Part shown: positions 53,001-59,761 of the stretch, in pieces | How positions within the stretch are numbered: the first letter of the stretch is position 1 | Layout of the letters: each line of letters starts with the position of its first letter | Origin: Antedon mediterranea | Lineage: Eukaryota > Echinodermata > Crinoidea > Comatulida > Antedonidae | DNA: 64,000 bases | NCBI RefSeq assembly: GCF_964355755.1 | Contig: NC_092671.1 | Span: 9,745,001-9,809,000, forward strand | Direction: 5' to 3' | Notes under the pieces: generated by a model | Told to the model about the DNA's origin: nothing | What the model saw: only the letters and a program-made list of their open reading frames with translations | The model's database searches: none | Translations under genes and position numbers: made by a program

Positions 53001-56000
53001 CCACCTCATCCCATAAACCACCTCATCCCATAAACCACCTCATTCCATAAACCACCTCATCCCATAAACCACCTCATTCCATAAACCACCTCATACCATA
53101 AACCACCTCATTCCATAAACCATCTTATCCCATAAACCACCGCTTCCCATAACAATATGAATACCAGATACCTGTCCATCTATGATTTTGCTGATATGCG
53201 AAAAAGCTGCAGAACAGTTTTCACAAAATATAGCCTCCCCTGGTGAAAAGTCAACAGATTTTACTAAAGATTCAAATTTAACAGCAACAACATTTGTATC
53301 TGCTCGTCTATACTTCATGGGTTTAATTTCTGTGAATAAAATGTAAATGAAAAAAATGAGTAAGTTTATCATCTTTTTTCTTTTTCTAAAGTTACATTTG
53401 GTTTGTGTTTATTTTTTTATAAACTGTAAATGCATGAAACCTGTAATTTTCAGGATACTTAAAGATGTATTGTTCCCTCAAAATCATTAAAAAAATAAAG
53501 ATTTATAAATCAGATTTTGAATAAGCCATTTTGCAGTTTTAATTAAGTTGTTCACAAACACGGGGACAAAATTTTGTAAAAATAATAATTTCACATTTCA
53601 AGACAAAATAAAAAAGAAATTTATTACACCAAACTGCTGAATGTGTCCTTTAACAAAGTTCATTCATTATTCAATTCTGTGCTCTGATAGTTTTGGGATA
53701 TTGATATAAGACGATAATTTACTATTATCCAGACAAAATGTCTATTCACATGTTGGCATTTTGAAAGTTGGTATATAATTAATAGTTGTTTGCTTTGTTA
53801 TTATTTTAACCACCTGATATCCTAATAAATAAGTAAACAAAGACTTGATGATACATTGTTGTGGTTTACCACTATGAATAGTACAATGGCCTTCACCAGG
53901 AAAACAAAATGTTCCTGTAAAGTTGTTTTTTTTATTGATATTACAAAAGGCCATTGTAAGAATTGTATATGAGACATGACTATTATGAAATACTTTCTCA
54001 AGGTTGTTTATAGTTAGTTACCTTCCTTAGTCTTTTTTATATTTTCTGGAGGCAATGGCGGAGCATTTGCTAAAAGAAAACAAGTAACATTTATTATTTT
54101 ATTTTTCACGCTACAGAGCGCTCAGGATTTCCAAGCAACTGTGCTAATGAAAAAAACTTTAAAAAAATAATAAGTCCACCAGGAAGACCAAAAGATAACT
54201 GGATAAACCAACTAAAAAAAGATTTAAAAGGAAAAAAATGTAGACTTTAGCACAATAATAAACCATCCTGACAGAAAAATATGGAAACAAATCGTAGAAA
54301 TCGTAATGTCGAAATGACGGAAAACGTTTCAAGAGAAAGAGGAGAGAGTGTGCTAATGATGGGATGTCTTCATATTACACAAACAAACAGCAGTGATGGG
54401 CATAGTTCATGGACTATATATACCATTTGTGGAAAGGGGTGTTCAAAAATTTATACTTTTCGACTTATATCTCGATTCAGTCTTTGCTGTTACCTAGTCT
54501 ATTCATCTATCTTTTACTTCAGTCGGAATCTTTTCCCATGAAATTACTTATTCTGATTCACCCGGGTAAGTTGGCTTCATGAAACAATTATAGTATTATT
54601 GATTTTAACTGAATTTCAAGATTTAATTCAGTCCACAACCGTAATCTTTGAATCCTTTTTGAGTGCAATGTTTTATATTTTTTATATGCGATATTTTATG
54701 TTCAACTTTTATTTATATGTATAATAAATTGCGTTTAAAGTTCAAGTTCAATCCATGGATTTCTTTTCTATCTTTTAATTACAAATGATAAATACAAGAA
54801 TTTAGCTTTTTTACCGCTTAATTCTGAGTAGTGGTGTGAATCATGCGCTCCCAGTTCAGCATATAAACCTTCTGGAACTTTCGGTTTATTTTTTGATGGA
54901 ATTTTGTTATCGTAAATAGCTTCTGGTCCATCAAATGTCCTGTTATCGTATATTGCTTCTGGAAAATAAAATGTTACATTATTAATAACAATTAAATATA
55001 AAAAAAAGCTTCCAAGGTTTATATTTTCTGTTTTAATCTCTTCATTTATGTATAATGTATAATTATTGATGATGTATTTATTTTATTGTAATTGTAAGAA
55101 TGAAACTTAATATATAAAAAAAATCATATAAGAAAAGAAACAGCAATTTTTGTTGACATACAGTATGTTTACAATGATATATATTCTCACTAAATGTACT
55201 GAGTGAAATGGAAATAAAGTAATTGTACAGTATCTCACAAAATACAAAAAAAACCCCAATTAAATAAAGAATATAGTATATACAACACATGCTTGTGGTA
55301 AGGTATTACGGCCAAAAAATAAATATAATCAGCATATCCCCAATAACACTGTTATATAAGTACACATTTACAATAACAATAGGCATAGATACAGTACTCT
55401 ATCCATGTTCTAATTAATTTTCTTGCTTTCAAGACATTATTAAATATTAATAAATATATAATTATTAATTAAGTCTTTGTAATAACCTATTATAAAAGTT
55501 GATTGTGGATTATGATTATTTAATGAATGTTTTTATTATCATTAATAAGCGTGGTTCCCAGTTGCCCAAAATGCAAGTGAGTTGACCAATCACAGCGACA
55601 GTAGTTCGCTTCGTGATTGGTCAAAGCTTACGTCCTCAAGTAAGCATGTTTTATTAATAGTAATCATTTTAATATATTTAATTTTCTTTGTAATTCCTTA
55701 TATAGCCAGTTGTATATTGCCTCTCATTACATGCATTATTTTGTTATGGTTGTTAGTTGTTACTGTCCTTGTATGGAATTATTTTAATCTATCAAAAACG
55801 TACAGTACGTCCTCAAACGTCTTTGGTTTTTCTTTTTGTTTCGTTCTGTTGAGTGTAATGTTTTTGATAAAAGGAGAAAATAAAAGTTTTTGAAAAAAAA
55901 AAAAAAAAAAAAAAAAAACGTACAGTATCACAAGTTTCTTCCTAATATTAAATCATGGTGTAACATTTTGATATTTATATTATTATTCTTTACTGACAAC

Positions 56001-59000
56001 TGGGGATAACAGTGTCCAACATGGCACGCAAATAGTATGGTACAAGCATGAAAATAGCAATAACAAACTTAGATAATATTTTCACTAACTTTAAATACTT
56101 CGAAAACAAAGTTTGACAGTAATGTACATTACCTTCAGAGGGTGCTGACTGCTGACCAACTAAACCAATATTATCATAATTACCTGCAATAGATAAATAG
56201 AAAAGTACAATTATACACACAGTAAAAACTCTTTCAAACCTCTTGGGTCCTCACTTCCAAATGCCTGACTTTCATATGGCTTCTGATAAAAATAATATCC
56301 GGATTTAAATAAAATATTTAACTTAAACGCTTTACATCAAAATGAACTAATGTGCTCTATACAATTACAACACATTACAATACTGTAGTAATACACTTGT
56401 GGAAGTATACTATATACTACTAGTAATTTCATCTCATTTGTGTAGGAGCTATAAAATATTGTATATTATTGAACTAAAGCAAAATTCTCATCTTTGCTTC
56501 TTAAGCAGCAAATTTACATATATAATAATAATTACTTTCAGTAGAGGTGGTGCAATGCCATATCATAATTAATATGGCTATGACAGCTTTAATCAACACA
56601 TTATGAGTTTGTAATATGCTAGGGAAAATGTAAGACAGAATACATAAGAATATACAATCATATGGATGAAATTTATATCATGAAAATATAGAAATATAAT
56701 TTTAAATAATGTTGATAAAGAAGATGTTAGTTATGGTAGAGGTGGTGCAATGCCATATCATAATTAATATGGCTATGACAGCTTTAATCAACACATTATG
56801 AGTTTGTAATATGCCAGGGAAAATGTAATACAGAATACATAAGAATATACAATCATATGGATAGAATTTATATCATGAAAATATAGAAATATAATTTTAA
56901 ATAATTTTGATAAAGAAGATGTTAGTTATGTTATTATACTGTAATTGTTATCCTCAATTATCTAACTATATACTCTAGGTTTATTTTTATTGTTTTAGTA
57001 ATGTGTTTTGTTTGTGGGTCCCGGTGAGACAAGTGTTTAACTTCTAGAAGGGATCCATGATAATAATGACTACCAATTACTGCTTTATCTATGTTCACTT
57101 TAATATCTTTTTTCTATTTTGTATATGTTCATTCATTACTATCTGAATAAATGTTATCTGAATCTGAATAATATGATTTTAAAAATGAGCATGCACCAGA
57201 CATATTGTACAATGTAAACACTGCAATCAGTAAATTGTTGAATATAAAGCAAACATGCAACTATTGGGAGCTTCATTCTAATTCACAAAAATCTTACAAA
57301 ATGGAACTAACAATATGTACACCATCTCTCAAAACCAGACATCCTGAAGCTCTATCTACACTATCAAACTGTTATATGGACTTGATGATGTCATATCACT
57401 ACCATATTTGAGCATATCACTATCATATTTGGGTATATCACTACCATATTTGGGCAAATCACTACCATATTTGGGTATATCACTACCATATTTGGGCATA
57501 TCACTACCATATTTGGGCACATCACATATTTGTGTCATAAAAGATTGATAGTGTAGACAGAACTTTAAAAAGGTTCCAATTTTATTCGTACTATCACATT
57601 GAAAATGTATTATGAAAATAAAAATTAAAAGCAGTAGCAAAAATGGATATTATTAGATGGAAAGCAGATATCCAAAATTGGTAACAACTGCAACACCTTA
57701 CAACACAAGCAATTTGTGGCATGTACTAATGCTAAGTGCTACAAACAAACATGTCTTCTGGAGTGGGTACTAGATATTTCAGTCAATGATATGTACAGGG
57801 AAATATGAAATAGTCAGAAACACTACAAACAATGAAGGAATTAGGTCTAGACTCCATGTTACCTTTAATACCCTTTTCACATATGTATAAATTGTTACAA
57901 CCTTATAACAAGTTGTAACCAGGATTGATTCGCCAGACTTATTACATGTTTTCATACACAAACCTTGTGAAATCTCTGGAGGAAAGAATATTTGCGCGCT
58001 ATTTGATTACTATGATTGGTCAGTTAATACCACGGCAATACATGTGTGCGCAGCAAGAACTCAGAACATCTCAGGACAAAAACACAGGCCTCCTAGATTT
58101 CACAAGGGACCCCTGTGAAATCTCGGGAAATTTTTCACAAAATTGTCTTCACACTATGCAAACCTAGTTACAAGTTGTTAAATTTTGCATATGTGAAAAG
58201 GGTAATAGAAGAAAGACATGGATAGGTTTACTATAAATTCTTAGTATCATTTCCAAATCTATCAAGTTGTTTTTAAACTAATGAATAAGGTTTATGTGCT
58301 GCTTGCAAAAATACTGGTGAGTAACTAAATGACGAGCTATCAAACCTTCATTTGACAAGGCATAATTTCTGCGACAACCCCTTATACTTTCACCGTAAGT
58401 TGCTGTAAAGTAAAAATGACAAATTAACCCAATAAAGGACTTAAATAAGTTGGTCTCAAAATAGTCAAGGCAATTATCATTACCAATGGGTAAAATGATA
58501 GAATAAACCCTAAGCATAAAATAAGTTACTAACACAAACGTGTGAAGGTCAATAGATCAATACATTTTCAGAAAATTACACATATTTTCTACAATGTTAT
58601 GAAGTCAAAAGTCTATTTTGGTACTCTATTGTGGAGTTTTCACTGAAGTGTAACAATAATAATGAATAACCAACTTCTGGGTATATTTAATTGTACAATG
58701 GAGGAAGCTATTGCTTATTGCTAAATATATATCTGTAAACGACAGGCATTTGTATAAGAAAATAAACAATGTAGAAGATTAGAATAATTATAAGTATTAT
58801 CATTGAAATTGGAAACAGAAAAGCCTTTTTATAATTTCGAATCTAGGCCTATTTTAAGGAGGAACTATTACAGAAAAAAAGACAAAAGACTCACAATACA
58901 GTAACTTTCAATATGAAAAAAGCTAACAATATATAAAAATTTGATCTTGTTTTTGGAATATAACAACAGTTATCTATGATTTTCATTTTTGATAAAAATT

Positions 59001-59556
59001 GTACTTTATTTATGACTATTTTATAATATTTGTTGTACACTATACAGTACCTTCTGATTGGACAAAACTTCTACCACCAGGAGCCACAGTACGTCCTGCA
59101 GTGGCAGCATACTTTGCACTGTCAAAAAATAAATTAATATTCTGAATGATAAACTTTTGCTAGTTAATTATTAAAATCATACATACCAACAGTTTTAACT
59201 CACTGTCACATGCTTCGTTAAGCATTGGGTAAGAATCTACCTGAAGCAACTAGTACCATACAAGAGAGTGATGTGGTATAATTGTAAGGGATATCAGACT
59301 ATAATGTTATTTCCATGGGTTCATGACTATTAATCAAATTATATGTTATAGCACTCCTCTGGATTCACACCTGAACTATTATAATATTATTAAAGATAAG
59401 GGGATGGAAAAGTCGTGTACTAAATGAAGAGTTCACCCAATAATAAAATAAAAAATTTAAATACCTGCCACCTATTCCAAACTTGTACTCTCCTTCAGAG
59501 ATAAATTCATCATCGGAATCATCATAATTTAACACATGACTTGACGCAAATTCCAT
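35003..59556 (-). CDS. Sec23/Sec24-like von Willebrand A protein with intact MIDAS and ITAM-bearing N-terminus
   Basis: Twenty-one exons on the minus strand, 767 residues: 59465-59556, 59051-59118, 58346-58402, 56133-56183, 54815-54958, 54022-54069, 53172-53329, 52090-52263, 51420-51560, 51142-51231, 50638-50789, 39444-39653, 38922-39006, 38224-38330, 37865-37980, 37119-37169, 36745-36909, 36400-36523, 36150-36240, 35352-35441, 35003-35092. All phases match. Residues 1-150 are an acidic, Tyr-rich tail: YDNI (75), YDNR (93), YDNK (105), YAEL (122), YSEL (133) and PPLPP (141-145). A Sec23/24-type Cys4 zinc ribbon follows (C189, C192, C210, C213). The A domain has the MIDAS set DISGSM (254-259), T398 in GQTALGPAL and D424 in CTDGMA. 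Downstream come a coat-type beta/helical region and a Lys-rich tail (KDKKAKKKSKK). I know no vertebrate gene of this architecture. The small exon 58346-58402 is the least certain. Confidence 0.8.
35155..35262. mobile_element. Dispersed repeat family E, inverted copy
   Basis: The reverse complement of AACCCCAAGTGGCCCTCCAAC...TTTTTTCCTCTGGACACTGC matches the copy at 50455-50612, including the GGGCACTGCTCAGGGGCC portion. In an intron of the Sec23/24-like gene. Confidence 0.6.
35548..35875 (-). mobile_element. tRNA-derived SINE in an intron of the Sec23/24-like gene
   Basis: On the minus strand the head reads GAGTGGCCGAGCGGTTAAGAC, a Ser/Leu-tRNA-like A box. About 50 bases later comes GGGTTCGAGGCTCACTC, the B box. 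An unrelated body of ~200 bases follows and ends in a (TCAA/TGAT)n-like tail at 35548. The tRNA acceptor arm and variable loop are not intact, so this is a SINE, not a tRNA gene. The plus-strand ORF across it (88 codons) is an artefact. Confidence 0.75.
37651..37810 (+). pseudogene. Non-LTR retrotransposon ORF remnant (C-terminal tail)
   Basis: The plus-strand reading MRLETMKDVDYFIKLANKRK then EWRNLVQRVSKAAQ resembles the tail of LINE reverse-transcriptase polyproteins, where a D/KxEWR(K/N)LV pattern precedes the stop. It stops at TAA after SAKRH and is followed by AATAAATAATAA. It lies within an intron of the opposite-strand gene. The identification rests on pattern memory only. Confidence 0.45.
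39091..39206. mobile_element. Near-perfect 116-bp palindrome (foldback element)
   Basis: Left arm CTGAAAAGAACTGTTGAGTT...ATCAATATGCTTTGA and right arm TCAAAGCATATTGATCGAAA...AACTCAACAGTTCTTTTCAG are inverted copies with about two mismatches and a small indel. The spacer is 20 bp (39139-39158). In an intron of the Sec23/24-like gene. It would extrude or transcribe as a long hairpin. Confidence 0.85.
39908..40922. repeat. 67-bp minisatellite, ~15 copies
   Basis: The unit begins TCTATCCTATCCTTCTTATT, continues GCAATTTCCTCAATTTAGGG and then CGGGGTGGGGCTAGGGGA with a variable GTGTGTGT or TGTTGTGTG tail. Unit starts at 39916, 39983, 40050 and 40117 give an exact 67-bp period. Copies differ by a few bases. 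The plus strand is G-rich in the middle of each unit. It lies in the 11-kb intron of the Sec23/24-like gene, upstream of the nested PTB gene. Confidence 0.95.
40965..41070. repeat. Short ~17-bp tandem repeat
   Basis: Three to four copies of ACATGTTAACCTACATA, followed by a TA-rich run of ATATATATACCTACAT. It lies between the 67-bp minisatellite and the nested PTB gene, about 410 bases upstream of that gene's ATG. Confidence 0.85.
41482..43058 (+). CDS. Tandem IRS-type PTB protein (DOK-like) nested in an intron of the opposite-strand gene
   Basis: Three coding exons: 41482-41494 (ATG GCA AAC AAA G then GTAAGT), 41764-42414 and 42613-43058, giving 369 residues. Residues 1-115 are disordered and carry YTNT (29), YINT (44), YMDI (80), YVNT (94) and HTYSLP (Y108). 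Residues ~120-205 resemble the IRS-type PTB domain of DOK proteins: LIWDYKHVRQYGTNEGYFFM, then EVGRRSVTGEG with the Arg pair expected to bind phosphotyrosine, and a C-terminal helix. Residues ~232-315 form a second PTB-like domain (YWWPFKNIVERNVKEKKFSF) in which GRR is replaced by GGKNSMAGEG. The C-terminus has YQGL (344) and YQDL (357), nine residues apart. No PH domain is present, unlike DOK proteins. Role inferred: phosphotyrosine adaptor. Polyadenylation signals occur at 43478 and nearby. Confidence 0.8.
43478..43487 (+). terminator. Overlapping polyadenylation signals after the tandem PTB gene
   Basis: GAATAAATAAAATG gives two overlapping AATAAA hexamers about 420 bases after the stop codon at 43058, in sense orientation. 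Confidence 0.4.
44764..44805. repeat. Short palindrome
   Basis: GTAGAGATATAATAGT then GAACTATAATATCTCTAT forms a ~16-bp-arm hairpin with almost no loop. Confidence 0.7.
44886..44970. repeat. Inverted repeat with ~37-bp arms
   Basis: AAAATAATAGTCCATTTGAAG...TTAAAGGTGTA is followed by TTACACCTT...CCTCAAATGAACTATTATT, its imperfect reverse complement. Possibly a foldback MITE. Confidence 0.7.
46600..46892 (+). other. Probable 5' UTR exon of the small PTB-like gene
   Basis: A consensus donor GTAAGTCA at 46893 pairs with the acceptor ending at 47181, implying a non-coding exon up to 46892. Its start is not visible. It contains a short ORF beginning MEKLGKFPLA that stops before the donor. Confidence 0.4.
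47183..47788 (+). CDS. Small PTB-like protein with YENL motif, nested gene
   Basis: A single coding exon preceded by an acceptor (TATTTTATAG) two bases before the ATG, 201 residues. Residues 1-100 look like a PH/PTB fold: alternating strands (LNINNNELSLREP, TTVSWRCDVIQ, YYSIEMSN, YDFFTFKS) closed by an amphipathic helix (IDAEEIYKAVQKEIETHED). Order and length match an IRS-type PTB domain, but the GRR phosphotyrosine motif is absent. The tail is acidic, with YENL (121, a Grb2-type YxN site) and YEAS (142), then a basic stretch (RRKNRGRPYK). It is oriented like the tandem PTB gene 4 kb upstream and lies in the same intron of the Sec23/24-like gene. It may be a diverged paralogue. Function is inferred only. 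Confidence 0.6.
   Translation: MNLKMFNISIHFSDDERLRSGEDYQLNINNNELSLREPSSLKTTVSWRCDVIQNHSVFHPYYSIEMSNSSKKKYDFFTFKSIDAEEIYKAVQKEIETHEDKNTQDELENVSSEEVKKDVTYENLKLHDTDGKLLEETQNCIYEASDRKNEVIKTVFTIFSLNITTETLQKSSPPTSNTASPNTRRKNRGRPYKECVQLLRV
48990..49310 (+). mobile_element. tRNA-derived SINE
   Basis: The head has a B box (GTGGTTCGAATCC). It is followed by a conserved-looking body, CATCGCTTGTATCCTTAG...ACTTTACTTACATTTGCCTC...ACCCAGGTGTATAAAATGGG, and an (ATT)n tail at 49290-49306. This body is a pattern I associate with SINEs of marine invertebrate deuterostomes. It lies in the large intron of the Sec23/24-like gene. Confidence 0.7.
49310..49600. repeat. Diverged ~205-bp direct repeat
   Basis: GGTTCTATACAGGATCAGG...TTTCATTTGAACATC near 49325 recurs as GGTTCTATCAGGATCAAG...TTTCATTTGGACATC near 49532. 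The copies differ at several positions. Non-coding. Confidence 0.65.
49625..49885. repeat. 127-bp tandem duplication
   Basis: AAATAAATTTCCCATCTGTA at 49632 and again at 49759, with nearly identical sequence to the end (TTTTTATACTTATTTTTACA). Confidence 0.9.
50455..50612. mobile_element. Dispersed repeat family E copy
   Basis: Contains GGGGCCCTGAGCAGTGCCCA, GTGTTGGAGGGAAACTTAG and terminates CTCTGCATTACGCCACTG. Shared with 28890-29015 and, inverted, 35155-35262. It ends only ~25 bases from the donor of exon 50638-50789. Confidence 0.6.
51048..51129 (+). mobile_element. Short poly(A)-tailed retroposed insertion at a splice donor
   Basis: A ~75-bp segment ends ATGAAATAAA then a run of about 18 A. 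It is flanked by the direct repeat AAAAAGAAACAACTT (51033-51047 and 51125-51139). A poly(A) tail with AATAAA and a long target-site duplication is the signature of LINE-mediated retroposition. The right-hand duplication overlaps the intron side of the donor of exon 51142-51231. Confidence 0.75.
52669..53150. repeat. 17-bp minisatellite, ~28 copies, abutting an exon
   Basis: Unit CATAAACCACCTCATCC, with variants CATTAACCACCTCGTCC and CATAAACCACTTCTTCC. The array ends about 20 bases from the donor of exon 53172-53329, so on the minus strand the intron begins almost directly with GGGATGAGGTGGTTTAT units. Confidence 0.95.
54100..54320 (+). pseudogene. Degenerate non-LTR retrotransposon ORF tail
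   Basis: The plus strand reads PPGRPKDNWINQLKKDL and, after a frameshift, NHPDRKIWKQIVEIV. GRPxxxW(I/L)xxLxxDL followed by DRxxW is the usual C-terminal pattern of LINE-encoded reverse-transcriptase proteins. A frameshift and stop codons show it is dead. Intron of the opposite-strand gene. Confidence 0.55.
55548..55640. mobile_element. MITE family A, truncated copy
   Basis: Starts AGCGTGGTTCCCAGTTGCCC and has both internal arms GTTGACCAATCACAGCGACA and CTTCGTGATTGGTCAAAGCT. The outer right inverted end is missing. Confidence 0.6.
55808..55918 (+). mobile_element. Poly(A)-tailed retroposed fragment with target-site duplication
   Basis: A ~85-bp 3'-UTR-like segment with AATAAA at 55879-55884 and a pure A run of about 26 (from 55893). 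It is flanked by CGTACAGTA at 55799-55807 and 55919-55927. The source transcript is not recognised. Together with 51048-51129 it shows active LINE-type reverse transcription in this genome. Confidence 0.8.
56240..56282 (-). other. Possible alternative exon of the Sec23/24-like gene
   Basis: Between an acceptor (TTTTTATCAG) and a donor-like GTTTGA, the sequence reads KPYESQAFGSEDPR in phase with the following exon (NYDNIGL), adding another Tyr motif. Its start phase (0) does not match the preceding exons, which end in phase 1. It therefore needs an unseen partner exon, an alternative promoter, or is spurious. Confidence 0.25.
56541..56930. repeat. 195-bp tandem duplication
   Basis: GTAGAGGTGGTGCAATGCCA at 56541 and again at 56736. 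The copies are identical except for a handful of substitutions (e.g. ATATGCTAGGG versus ATATGCCAGGG). Intron of the Sec23/24-like gene. Confidence 0.95.
57000..57172 (+). mobile_element. Probable non-LTR retrotransposon 3' end
   Basis: A segment with GGGTCCCGGTGAGACAAG and GAAGGGATCCATGATAATAA ends in ATCTGAATAAATGTTATCTG plus AATCTGAATA. An AATAAA embedded in a short (ATCTGAA)n tandem is a common LINE 3' terminus. Confidence 0.45.
57348..57564. mobile_element. MITE family B copy with internally amplified 20-21-bp unit
   Basis: Termini AGCTCTATCTACACTATCAA and TTGATAGTGTAGACAGAACT. The centre is expanded: ATATCACTACCATATTTGGG occurs about six times in a row, where other family B copies have one or two. 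Confidence 0.8.
57871..58202. mobile_element. MITE family C with perfect 5-bp target duplication
   Basis: Inverted ends CCCTTTTCACATATG and CATATGTGAAAAGGG, flanked on both sides by TAATA (57866-57870 and 58203-58207). Inner arms include AAATTGTTACAACC and ACAAGTTGTTAAATTT. No ORF of note. It sits between exons of the Sec23/24-like gene. Confidence 0.85.
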
Positions 59557-59573
59557 TTTTAATTGACACTTAT
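59465..59573 (-). other. First coding exon of the Sec23/24-like gene with 5' UTR acceptor
   Basis: An acceptor (TTATTCTTTCAG) at 59574 precedes 17 bases of leader and the ATG at 59556. An upstream non-coding exon probably ends at 59761, where GACGTACTGTACTACC-side sequence meets a donor GTACGT on the minus strand. Transcription would thus start near 59.8 kb. Confidence 0.45.
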
Positions 59574-59761
59574 CTGAAAGAATAATAAATATCAAATATT
59601 TAAATATTTTTCAACTTCTACCTGTTTCAGTGTTTTGTGAAATTATATTATTTATTATTAATATAATAGAATGTTATTTAAAAGACAACCATCCTCTAAT
59701 CCTAATGAAATCTTGTAGGCTACCAAATCTATTATGAGTAATATTAATAACAATACGTACC

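Noticed and set aside
52669-53150. CRISPR-like array of short repeats
   Set aside because: Units are contiguous with no unique spacers, and the context is a eukaryotic intron; it is a minisatellite.
55582-55893. 103-codon hydrophobic ORF that could be a membrane protein
   Set aside because: It starts in a MITE remnant and ends in a retroposed fragment, and hydrophobic readings are expected in T-rich DNA.
57356-57640. Minus-strand ORF with a repeated DxPKYGS pattern
   Set aside because: The repeat is the amplified core of a family B MITE read as protein; no splice sites or start context support it.
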